From JAFDZO01 sp041859205 (lineage in GTDB: Bacteria; Bacteroidota; Ignavibacteria; Tepidaquicellales; Tepidaquicellaceae): a DNA stretch of 9,645 nt. This document shows, one piece after another, positions 1 through 6,656 of this stretch (position 1 is its first letter; each line of letters begins with the position of its first letter). The notes beneath the pieces were generated by a model. That model saw only the letters and a list, made by a program, of their open reading frames with translations. It was not told the DNA's origin and ran no database searches. A program made the translations under genes and the position numbers. The stretch spans positions 1 to 9,645 of the forward strand of contig JBHEKU010000261.1 in the NCBI GenBank assembly GCA_041859205.1, in the 5' to 3' direction.

Positions 1-1104
1 AAACGCATTGCGTATAATCACAAAACATCTACAGTGAATATTTTCGAAAAAATATACAATCTTTATACAAGCGATTTAACCTCGGATGAATTTGAAAAAC
101 TTGTAACAAAAGATGTACCCGGACTTTATAAATTCTATGCCCGGGATATGAAAAAGCCTGACCAGAGCCAGGATAAATTCAACCGGTGGCTTTTGTTCAT
201 CAGAAATTTTATTGTTGCGCTTTTAAGAAAGCTAACTCCGCTTCGAAGACTTTTATTTTCTATAGCGATTTTCATTTATGCTGCAGGATTTATAACTGAT
301 AATCCTCAATGGTACAGCACTTCGATAATTATTCTGGCTTTCCTTGTAATACTGGAAGTTGCAGATAAAATTATCGCTAAAGATGAGATTTCCATAGCGC
401 GTGAAGTGCAGGATTCTATGATTCCGAAATCAGCACCAAATTACGAAGGTTATGATATTGACTGCTATTGCGAAACTGCAAATGATGTCGGAGGCGATTT
501 TATAGATTTTGTTAACCGGGAAGACAGACTTCTGATAACTGTCGGAGATATATCCGGAAAAGGAATGGGTGCTGCATTGCACATGGTTCACGTGCGCGCA
601 ATAATAAGATATGTAGCGGATATAATTTCAGAACCGGTTGATATTATGAAGACACTTAATAGAGACATTATAAAAAATTTTAAAAAAGGATTATTTCTAA
701 CTGCTGTACTGGCAGAAATAGATAAAGGAAAAATTAAGCTCTGCCGAGGAGGCCATCCTCCGATAATGTATTATAAAAAATCTGAAAACAGATGTGAAGA
801 GTTAAAGCCTGCAGGCTCTGCGCTGGGTATGATGAATGAGGAGCTGTTTAATAAAACTATACAGTCAATAGATATTGAGCCGCAAAGCGGAGATGTAATC
901 TTTATTTATACTGATGGAATTTTTGAAGCTATGAACTCCAATAAGGATGAGTATGGACTTGCCAAAGTAAAAGAAGTCCTTGGAGCAAATGCATATAAAG
1001 ATGTTGGAGATATAAAAAGAATTTTAGTTGACTCAGTTAACAATTTCAGAGGTATGAACGAAGTGAATGACGATATAACATTTGCAATTATAAAGAAAAA
1101 ATAA
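1..1104 (+). CDS. Membrane-anchored PP2C/SpoIIE-type protein phosphatase (5' end uncertain)
   Basis: This is a PP2C-family (SpoIIE/RsbU-like) serine/threonine phosphatase. Such enzymes usually dephosphorylate anti-sigma-factor antagonists in partner-switching pathways; the partner here is unknown. Counting from the GTG at 34 (356 residues), a charged N-terminal region is followed by two likely membrane segments (about 72-88 and 96-110), then a short linker with the IAREVQDSMIP motif (121-131) that often opens the catalytic domain. The catalytic domain spans about 135-354. It has the metal-binding acids in DVGGDF (D151, D155), GDISGKG (D172), YTDGIFE (D294) and NDDITF (D346/D347), plus GHPP at 240-243. 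The catalytic half therefore looks intact and cytoplasmic. The frame is open back to base 1 and GTG 34 has no ribosome-binding site, so the true start may lie upstream. No N-terminal sensor domain such as GAF or PAS is visible. Confidence 0.88.
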   Translation, partial: KRIAYNHKTSTVNIFEKIYNLYTSDLTSDEFEKLVTKDVPGLYKFYARDMKKPDQSQDKFNRWLLFIRNFIVALLRKLTPLRRLLFSIAIFIYAAGFITDNPQWYSTSIIILAFLVILEVADKIIAKDEISIAREVQDSMIPKSAPNYEGYDIDCYCETANDVGGDFIDFVNREDRLLITVGDISGKGMGAALHMVHVRAIIRYVADIISEPVDIMKTLNRDIIKNFKKGLFLTAVLAEIDKGKIKLCRGGHPPIMYYKKSENRCEELKPAGSALGMMNEELFNKTIQSIDIEPQSGDVIFIYTDGIFEAMNSNKDEYGLAKVKEVLGANAYKDVGDIKRILVDSVNNFRGMNEVNDDITFAIIKKK

Positions 1105-1107
1105 TAA

Positions 1108-1135
1108 TTACGGGTGCCTTTTACAGCACCCGTAA
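1108..1135. terminator. Bidirectional hairpin terminator between convergent genes
   Basis: A perfect 10-bp stem (TTACGGGTGC at 1108-1117 pairing with GCACCCGTAA at 1126-1135) encloses an 8-base loop. It lies 3 bases after the phosphatase stop and 13 bases beyond the stop of the minus-strand propeller gene. On the minus strand the stem is followed by a T-rich run (TTATTATTTTTTC), so it should act best as the propeller gene's terminator. On the plus strand the trailing T tract is weak and begins about 11 bases later. Confidence 0.8.
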
Positions 1136-1148
1136 GAACAAATACCTT

Positions 1149-4100
1149 TTATTTCACTAACATCATTTTTTTAATTCCTGTATAACTTCCCGCTTCAAGC
1201 TTATAGAAGTAAACTCCTGAAGCTAAAGATTTAGCATTAAAATCAACTGAATAGTTTCCTGCATTTCTGAATTCGTTGTTAATCAATCTCGCAACTTCCT
1301 TTCCGGATACGTCATAAATTTTTAACAATACATTTCCATTCACAGGTAAATTGAATTCAATCTTTGTTGAAGGATTGAACGGGTTAGGATAATTCTGCTT
1401 CAATGCAAAAGTGTTCGGCAGGCCAATTGTTAATTCGCTCGATAAATTATGATATTCAAAATTACCATTGTAATCTATTTGTTTTAATCTGTACTTGTAC
1501 TTTCCTGACTGCAGATTATTATCAGAGTAAGTATAATTGTTCTGCACATTTGAATTCCCGTTTCCTTGTACATAACCTACATTAACCCAATCTGCACTTC
1601 CTGTTTTTCTCTGAACTTCAAATCCTGCATTATTAATTTCAGAACCGGTTGTCCATTTCAGTAAAACATTATTACCTGAAACTTCTGAATTAAATGATAG
1701 CATTTCTACAGGTAAAGCAGGATTTATAACTGTCGAAAAACTACCTCTGCCATGTGTAGCTGCTACAAACACGTTATCCGATGAACGGTAATCAAACATA
1801 ACTGTTACAACATTACCAATTGATGTTACTGCTTCCTGTGTCCATACTGTAGAGGCACCGTTTATATTAAGTGTATAAAAAACTCCAACGGATGTAGCAA
1901 GAAATACATGAAGCTGTCCGCTTTTATATAGAATTGTTGCCCATCTGCATGAAGGACCGTTAACACCTGCAAGGTTACCGTCTATATTTATCCAGCTTGC
2001 ACCGGCATCTGTGGAATACCAAAGTCTTTGCACACTATAATTACTGAATACAGCAATAACATTATTTGAATTGGTTGGGTCGACTGCAAGGCATGACACA
2101 TACCCCGTTGGCATTGCCCCTGTATTCAAATTTGCGCTGACTGTTGCAGTTGTATTTGCATTATCTATTCTTCTGATATGACCTTCATCAGTACCATAAT
2201 AAACAACATTTGCGCTATTTGTTTTTGAAATATTTACTGTTGAGACTTGCGCACTTGTAGAGCCTAAATCTGTTCCCGCTAGATAACTCCACCCGACAGT
2301 AACAGTTGAGTTTATCATATCGTTATTCCTCCAAACACCGGTTGTAGTTGCAGATGTACCGCCTGCATAATAGAGTAATGACGAATTATTTGGGTCGAGC
2401 ACATGAGGATTTATAAACATCTGGTGCGCGGAACCTGTTGGCTTCAACTCTGTTGGGTCACTTCCGTCTCTGCCAGATCTATAGATATCCCCGGTTTGTG
2501 TTGTAGTATAAACTTTGTTATCTGCAAGCGGAGCAATAGTACAATACCCTCCGTCACCGCTGTTAACTGTCTGCCAATCTGTAGCAAGAACGTTAGAGGT
2601 TGTTAAATAAGATCCGTTATCCTGAAAGCCTCCTACTAATCCGTTCGATGCATTTTCCGGATCTAACGAAACTGCGTAGAACTGTGTAACATTAAAACTT
2701 CCTGAACGTGAGTACCAGGTTACAGGATTATTCACTGAAACGTTTGCAGAAATATCATCAGTTCTTGAAATTCCACCGTCATGTCCGCTATAGTATATTG
2801 AACTGCTTCCGGGCTGAAAAAAACCGGCATGAATATCCGGGTGGCTATTTGTATATGTTCCATTCTCAGTACCCGGTTGGTACCCGCCGATTCTTTTTGT
2901 ATTAGTGGTTGTTGAGAATCCGTCAGTCGAACGGTATAAATTTGTACCTCCGATTAATACAAAATTTGGGTCAGTCGGGCTTACTTGTAAGTATAAATCA
3001 TAACCGCCCTGTGAATCAAAAGGCTCATTAAAAGTACCTAAGTTACCTTGTCCTGCTTGAGGAAGATTTGAACCCAAAGCTGTCCAGATTCCGCCTGCTC
3101 CAGTTCCATCGCCACTGACATATTGATACTTCCACAGTTGATGTTTATTTACGGAGTTGGGTTCCCCATCAGGTACATTATGAACTGCAAAGTAAACTAT
3201 ATTTTGATTCGATGGAGCAATAGCGACAACAATTCTTCCGTAACTTGCCGGAAAAGAACCGGAAGTAATATTAGTCCATGTGGTTCCGTCTGTTGATCTG
3301 TAAATTCCATTCATTGGGCCGCCATCTATATAGCTGCCTGCAGCATATAAAACCCCGGTTGTTGCACATTTTACATCGGTGAATTCAGATAATGTAACCG
3401 TGTTACCTAGTACTGTGCTCCATGTAGTACCGCCATTTGTAGATTTTTGGATTGAACCAACTGTTGCAGCATAAACTTCTTCTTGAGTAACATTAGAAGG
3501 GTCAGTTTCTACATTCCATATATACTGCCAGTTTGAATTAAAGCTGCTGGGTGAATTTCCTGAAGTCGAAGCAAGTAAGTTCCAGGTTAAGCCGTTATCA
3601 ACTGATTTAAAAACTCCATCACCTGTGAATGCTCCCGGCGCACCGAACTGTCCGGCAGAATTTGCCACACGCTCACCTGTACCAATGTACCAGTTTGCTG
3701 TATTGCCGGTTCTTCTATCTTGAGTAATACATGTGGAGTTATGAAGCTGAGTTAAAGTAGTGCGTTGAACCCAATTAACTCCTGAATTTGTTGAACGCCA
3801 GATACCTCCGGAAATACCTCCTGCGATTACTATACTAGTATCATTAATATCGCCAAGTATTGCTCTTGTTCTTCCGCCTACGTTATTTGGACCTCTTTCA
3901 TTCCAAACAAGAGCGTTAGGGTCATCGCCATTTCTTTTGGGAAGTCCTGCTGCAAACAACAATTCTTTAGCTCTGATATTTTCAGGAATTCTGTTTGTAA
4001 GCGGATTGCGAAGCATCTTGAATTCTCTATCGAGACGAGCATTGGGATTATCCTCATCTCCGATTGAATAAGGCTTTGCCAGTGATTTTCCTGTGTGTTC

Positions 4101-4181
4101 GTTTTTTTCTTTTGAAAAATACAAGAATACATTCAGAAAAATAAAGGACATAAAAAATAGAACAGCTAATAATTTGTTCAT
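1149..4181 (-). CDS. Secreted beta-propeller (BNR/sortilin-like) protein with T9SS type A sorting domain
   Basis: A 1010-residue exported protein. It opens with a hydrophobic signal segment (residues 4-22, after MNK). The region from about 92 to 816 is a sortilin/BNR-like beta-propeller. It starts with WNERGPNNVGGR and carries Asp-box-type repeats: RSTNSGVNW (129-137), KSVDNGLTW (192-200), KSTNGGTTW (246-254), RSTDGTTW (295-302) and YSTDAGASW (722-730). GHDGGI (466-471), FQDNGS (519-524) and the closing ATHGRGSFS (808-816) also fit this family. A fibronectin-like strand domain follows (about 823-918), then the type A sorting domain (about 924-1010) with NYPNPFNPSTKI and a final KKMMLVK. Such proteins cross the outer membrane by T9SS and are attached to the cell surface or released after tail removal. 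Asp boxes indicate fold only: no catalytic site is evident, so glycosidase activity should not be assumed. It is monocistronic between terminators, and its ATG at 4181 has no Shine-Dalgarno. Confidence 0.88.
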   Translation of the reverse strand: MNKLLAVLFFMSFIFLNVFLYFSKEKNEHTGKSLAKPYSIGDEDNPNARLDREFKMLRNPLTNRIPENIRAKELLFAAGLPKRNGDDPNALVWNERGPNNVGGRTRAILGDINDTSIVIAGGISGGIWRSTNSGVNWVQRTTLTQLHNSTCITQDRRTGNTANWYIGTGERVANSAGQFGAPGAFTGDGVFKSVDNGLTWNLLASTSGNSPSSFNSNWQYIWNVETDPSNVTQEEVYAATVGSIQKSTNGGTTWSTVLGNTVTLSEFTDVKCATTGVLYAAGSYIDGGPMNGIYRSTDGTTWTNITSGSFPASYGRIVVAIAPSNQNIVYFAVHNVPDGEPNSVNKHQLWKYQYVSGDGTGAGGIWTALGSNLPQAGQGNLGTFNEPFDSQGGYDLYLQVSPTDPNFVLIGGTNLYRSTDGFSTTTNTKRIGGYQPGTENGTYTNSHPDIHAGFFQPGSSSIYYSGHDGGISRTDDISANVSVNNPVTWYSRSGSFNVTQFYAVSLDPENASNGLVGGFQDNGSYLTTSNVLATDWQTVNSGDGGYCTIAPLADNKVYTTTQTGDIYRSGRDGSDPTELKPTGSAHQMFINPHVLDPNNSSLLYYAGGTSATTTGVWRNNDMINSTVTVGWSYLAGTDLGSTSAQVSTVNISKTNSANVVYYGTDEGHIRRIDNANTTATVSANLNTGAMPTGYVSCLAVDPTNSNNVIAVFSNYSVQRLWYSTDAGASWINIDGNLAGVNGPSCRWATILYKSGQLHVFLATSVGVFYTLNINGASTVWTQEAVTSIGNVVTVMFDYRSSDNVFVAATHGRGSFSTVINPALPVEMLSFNSEVSGNNVLLKWTTGSEINNAGFEVQRKTGSADWVNVGYVQGNGNSNVQNNYTYSDNNLQSGKYKYRLKQIDYNGNFEYHNLSSELTIGLPNTFALKQNYPNPFNPSTKIEFNLPVNGNVLLKIYDVSGKEVARLINNEFRNAGNYSVDFNAKSLASGVYFYKLEAGSYTGIKKMMLVK

Positions 4182-4410
4182 ATGGTTGAGATTTAGTTTT
4201 CTTTTACTGTGGTATCCAGTTAGTGCAAATTAAAAATTTTCTATACTCCGTGCAGGAAGATTAATCATAAAATTTCCTAAAATACGACAACAATTCAGTT
4301 GTATTTTTACATTTTACTTTATGAATTATCAATTAATTAATTCGCAACAGTTTTCCTGAAAAATTACAACTTTTTTTTACCAAAAAAATTTATAAAACGA
4401 TTAATTTATA

Positions 4411-4475
4411 AGAAGTTAAATCTCTGTGAGATTCACGGCTTCTACTATTTGAAGTTCATTTTAAAAATGAATTTC
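4411..4475. other. Pair of adjacent stem-loops of unknown role
   Basis: The first structure pairs AGAAG (4411-4415) with CTTCT (4439-4443) and, inside it, AATCTC (4419-4424) with GAGATT (4428-4433) around a TGT loop. The second is an 11-bp stem with one G-U pair (4451-4461 with 4465-4475) and a 3-base loop, followed on the plus strand by TTTT. Neither sits directly after a gene, so they are not obvious terminators for ada or the propeller gene. They could be a degraded repeat or a structured leader fragment; the folds are read by eye only. Confidence 0.35.
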
Positions 4476-4549
4476 TTTTAAAAAAAATTAGAATACCGTA
4501 CCATGAAATGGATTCAGGAGTGATGAGATTTAGTTTTTACTAAAATAAG

Positions 4550-4590
4550 AATAATTATTTGAGTTTAAAAGTTTCACTCAAATAATTATT
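4550..4590 (-). terminator. Terminator of ada
   Basis: A perfect 15-bp inverted repeat (AATAATTATTTGAGT at 4550-4564 with its complement at 4576-4590) encloses an 11-base loop, about 21 bases beyond the ada stop codon. Downstream on the minus strand the sequence is T-rich (CTTATTTTAGT). The stem is mostly A-T with only two G-C pairs, so it is long but thermodynamically modest. The position strongly suggests a transcription terminator. Confidence 0.65.
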
Positions 4591-4611
4591 CCTTGAATAT
4601 TAATAAATGAA

Positions 4612-5664
4612 TTAGAATAGTTTAGATGTGTTTTGCTCTAAGTCCAATAAGAATTTCTTGCGATACAATCCACCGCCGTAACCGGTAAGAGTTCCGTCTG
4701 AGCCTATTACTCTGTGGCAAGGAATTATAATTGAGATTTTATTCATGCCGTTTGCATTCGCAACTGCGCGGACTGCCTTCGGCATTTTAATATTATTTGC
4801 CTGAGTCCGATACGACACCGTTTTCCCATAGGGAATATTCATCAATTCTTTCCAGACTTTATTCTGAAATTCAGTTCCGGATGGATCAAGCGGAATATCA
4901 AAATCTTTTCGCTTTCCTTCAAAATATTCCTTCATTTGCTTATCTAGCTCTTTGAAGAACGGAGATTTACCCGGAATAACTTTTGCTTTTAATCTCTTCT
5001 CCAATGAAAGAATCTGATTTTGAAGCATTCTCCTGTCTACAAATTCCAATAGACAAATTCCTTTATCTGTTGCCGCTGCAAGCATTGGACCGAGCGGAGT
5101 TACAATTCTTTCTGCTGAAACAATATTTTTATAGGAGGATTCTGATGGAGAGAAGCCCGTTGTCTTCTTGAAAAAATCGGAGAAGCCGCTGAGTGATTCA
5201 TAACCTGAATCGAATGCTGTCTCTGTTACTTTTTGCCCTTCACGGAGATTTCCGTATACTTTATTTAGTCTGTTCATTTTGTGATATGCTGAAAATGTCA
5301 TGTTTAAATTTTTTTTAAACCACCTTGTAAGAGTATGAGGATTTATTCCCATATCAATCAACTTCCTCTGATTCAATTTTACAAAAGGATCTTTTTCAAT
5401 TTCGCTTAATACCCTCTTTACAAAGTCAGGCTTATCATAGATGTTTAAAGGCTTGCATACTTTGCAGGGACGGTATCCGAATTTCAAAGCTTCATCTGCT
5501 GATTTATAAAACTCAACATTTTCCTGTTTAGGTTTTTTAGCTGTGCATACAGTGCGGCAGAAAATTCCGGTTGTCTTAACTGCAATAAAGAACAGCCCGT
5601 CGTAGGATGTGTCTCTGTTCATCAGAGCGTTATACATTGTCTTGGGTGAAGGTAACGTTTGCAT
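4612..5664 (-). CDS. ada: Bifunctional DNA repair methyltransferase / transcriptional activator Ada
   Basis: A full-length Ada protein of 350 residues, close to the family's usual length. The N-terminal zinc domain (about 8-76) has the four cysteines C36, C40, C67 and C70 in TGIFCRTVC and RPCKVC. In Ada proteins the first of these takes a methyl group from phosphotriesters and turns the protein into an activator. An AraC-type helix-turn-helix region follows (about 80-180; LTRWFKKNLNMTFSAYHK and FDSGYESLSGFSDFFKKTTG). The C-terminal O6-methylguanine methyltransferase domain (about 184-345) has the PCHRVIG active site (C316) and GYGGGLYRK. All key residues are present, so both repair and regulation are expected. 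It most likely controls itself, but I could not find a clear Ada-box operator upstream. It lies 95 bases after the PIN-partner gene on the same strand and ends at a hairpin terminator. The ATG at 5664 fits the family N-terminus; no Shine-Dalgarno is seen. Confidence 0.96.
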   Translation of the reverse strand: MQTLPSPKTMYNALMNRDTSYDGLFFIAVKTTGIFCRTVCTAKKPKQENVEFYKSADEALKFGYRPCKVCKPLNIYDKPDFVKRVLSEIEKDPFVKLNQRKLIDMGINPHTLTRWFKKNLNMTFSAYHKMNRLNKVYGNLREGQKVTETAFDSGYESLSGFSDFFKKTTGFSPSESSYKNIVSAERIVTPLGPMLAAATDKGICLLEFVDRRMLQNQILSLEKRLKAKVIPGKSPFFKELDKQMKEYFEGKRKDFDIPLDPSGTEFQNKVWKELMNIPYGKTVSYRTQANNIKMPKAVRAVANANGMNKISIIIPCHRVIGSDGTLTGYGGGLYRKKFLLDLEQNTSKLF

Positions 5665-5696
5665 GATTTAAAACTTCAATGATTATTTATACTATA

Positions 5697-5728
5697 CAAA
5701 GATAATATAAACAGATTGGCAGGACAAC
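5697..5728 (-). promoter_or_regulatory. Candidate Bacteroidota-type promoter for ada
   Basis: On the minus strand TATCTTTG (5697-5704) matches the Bacteroidota sigma-A -7 consensus TAnnTTTG exactly, 32 bases before the ada ATG. GTTG (5725-5728) sits 20 bases further upstream, near the place expected for the -33 TTTG. This would give ada its own short leader rather than read-through from the PIN unit. It is a match to a short consensus in AT-rich DNA, so it is tentative. Confidence 0.35.
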
Positions 5729-5759
5729 CGTTTTTTGAACAAGGAATTTTTTAGAGGAA

Positions 5760-6125
5760 TTAATCCTTTTTTTTATATTTCTTTTGTTGATCTTTAACCA
5801 TCGTTTCATCTAAAGAATGATCTGAAATTTTCTTTGAATATCTGTTATCTATATTGTGTTTATTTTCTTCATACATTTTATCTCTAACTTCGCGAGTCCA
5901 TTTAACAGCATCAAAGGATTTAACTCGTTGATTTGAAGATAATTTTTTGTTTTTATTTTCAGGAATTGGCTCTCTAGGGGATAACTTGTTTTTTTTATCT
6001 TTAGCAGGAGTAGAAATTGCTTTTGAATATTCAGTTAAATCTCCTTTATAATATTTATCAAACATTTCATCTCTAACACTTCTTATCCATTTCATTGTAT
6101 CGAATGATTTTTCTTTTTTAGGCAT
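5760..6125 (-). CDS. Small charged partner (putative antitoxin) of the PIN protein, internally duplicated
   Basis: A 121-residue, strongly basic, lysine-rich soluble protein with no membrane segment. It consists of two copies of one module: residues 6-38 and 69-101 align without gaps over 33 positions with 16 identities, sharing KSFDxxKWxRxVRDxM and ending in YSKxIS. A lysine-, serine- and proline-rich linker joins them. A short helix of the type F-D-x-V-K-W-x-R-x-V-R-D resembles small antitoxin-like proteins that accompany PIN nucleases, so each copy could be a toxin-binding element; this is inference from pattern and position. Its ATG lies inside the 3' end of the PIN gene (8-base overlap), indicating coupled translation. 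No DNA-binding domain of a standard class (ribbon-helix-helix, AbrB, HTH) is recognisable. It is followed by ada after 95 bases with no clear terminator between them. Confidence 0.72.
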   Translation of the reverse strand: MPKKEKSFDTMKWIRSVRDEMFDKYYKGDLTEYSKAISTPAKDKKNKLSPREPIPENKNKKLSSNQRVKSFDAVKWTREVRDKMYEENKHNIDNRYSKKISDHSLDETMVKDQQKKYKKKD

Positions 6126-6576
6126 TTGATATAACCTCCTTCGGAGTATAAATCTGTAAATTTTTATAACCGTTTACTAAATTAACTGAATTAAATTGTA
6201 AGATTCTATTTAAATTTACAATATGCTTAAAGTTCCAACTTACTAACACATCAACATTATAAACGGTTGCATATGCAATATGTGTAGCATCTCCATAATA
6301 TTTTAGAGTAACCACTTTATTCTCCAAGTATTCTTTGGTTAATTTATTAACTTCATCATTCCAATATAAAACTTCCACACAATCTTTGATGCTATCAAAA
6401 AGCTCTTTAACCTGAATGGGAGCCCCCTCTAATTCTTTTAAAAACATTTCAGATATCACCCCAATTTTCAACCCACTCTTAATCTCTTCTATTAACTTAT
6501 TAGATGCTTCTTCAAACTCTTCATCAAAACATCCGCCGATAACTGATGTATCTAAATATACCCTTAATGTCTTCAT
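6118..6576 (-). CDS. PIN-domain protein, putative VapC-like ribonuclease toxin
   Basis: A 152-residue single-domain PIN protein, the usual size for VapC-type toxins, which are metal-dependent RNA nucleases. The first metal acid is D9 in YLDTSVIGG. The helix around ISEMFLKELEGAP supplies E43 and E48 as candidates for the second. D96 in YGDATHIAYA is the third, and D109 in NVDVLVSWNFKHIVN is the nearest later acid. In many PIN proteins the last motif carries an Asp where this one has N115 (SWNFKH), a variant that I believe is characteristic of a subfamily rather than a sign of inactivation. It is the first gene of a two-gene unit and overlaps its downstream partner by 8 bases. Toxin first is the reverse of the most common order. 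The ATG at 6576 follows dnaK's terminator directly, so the promoter must lie in the roughly 30 bases between or within the terminator region. Toxic activity is inferred. Confidence 0.85.
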   Translation of the reverse strand: MKTLRVYLDTSVIGGCFDEEFEEASNKLIEEIKSGLKIGVISEMFLKELEGAPIQVKELFDSIKDCVEVLYWNDEVNKLTKEYLENKVVTLKYYGDATHIAYATVYNVDVLVSWNFKHIVNLNRILQFNSVNLVNGYKNLQIYTPKEVISNA

Positions 6577-6604
6577 AGCATAATTTACGAATCTTTTTTA
6601 AAAC

Positions 6605-6632
6605 ACAAAAGGCGTGTTGCCACGCCTTTTGT
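6605..6632 (-). terminator. Terminator of dnaK
   Basis: A 12-bp perfect stem (ACAAAAGGCGTG at 6605-6616 with its complement at 6621-6632) has a 4-base loop and a GGCGTG core. It starts 24 bases after the dnaK stop. On the minus strand the 3' arm runs into a T-rich stretch (CTTTTGTGTTTTA), giving a standard intrinsic terminator. It separates dnaK from the PIN unit. Confidence 0.85.
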
Positions 6633-6656
6633 TTAAACATAATTACTATTTTCTAA

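Larger units (their letters stand above)
4182..4611. other. 430-base AT-rich intergenic region between ada and the propeller gene
   Basis: No convincing gene is present; the longest open stretches are short and compositionally random. It must hold the promoter of the propeller gene at its left end. On the minus strand TTAATTTG, about 50 bases before the ATG, is a one-mismatch relative of the Bacteroidota -7 motif TAnnTTTG, which is weak evidence. The right end holds the ada terminator (4550-4590). Two further stem-loops lie in the middle (4411-4475). A 13-base direct repeat, GAGATTTAGTTTT, occurs at 4188-4200 and 4525-4537, near the two ends of the region. Confidence 0.6.

Noticed and set aside
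1403..2905. Three plus-strand open frames of 60-67 codons inside the propeller gene (1403-1585, 2403-2606, 2708-2905)
   Set aside because: They lie antisense within a clearly coding minus-strand gene and have no recognisable domains or consistent composition.
3878..4132. A second minus-strand open frame of 84 codons overlapping the 5' end of the propeller gene
   Set aside because: It is in another frame of the signal-peptide region, which is convincingly coding in the main frame.
4320..4400. Homopolymer-rich stretch with a T run and A run that might act as a terminator or origin-like element
   Set aside because: There is no GC-rich stem and no DnaA-box cluster; this fits ordinary AT-rich intergenic composition.
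4188..4537. 13-base direct repeat GAGATTTAGTTTT at 4188-4200 and 4525-4537 as possible mobile-element ends or attachment sites
   Set aside because: It is short and AT-rich, the DNA between holds no integrase or transposase, and no terminal inverted repeats flank it. Chance is the simplest explanation.
4983..5171. Plus-strand open frame of 62 codons opposite ada
   Set aside because: It is antisense to conserved Ada coding sequence and has no protein features.
5729..5759. Possible terminator between the PIN-partner gene and ada
   Set aside because: The A/T runs there do not follow a stable inverted repeat, so no terminator can be supported and read-through into ada remains possible.
5760..6576. 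PIN unit as part of a new multi-gene defence system with ada and dnaK
   Set aside because: ada and dnaK are complete, ordinary genes with their own terminators; nothing in the sequence ties them functionally to the PIN pair.
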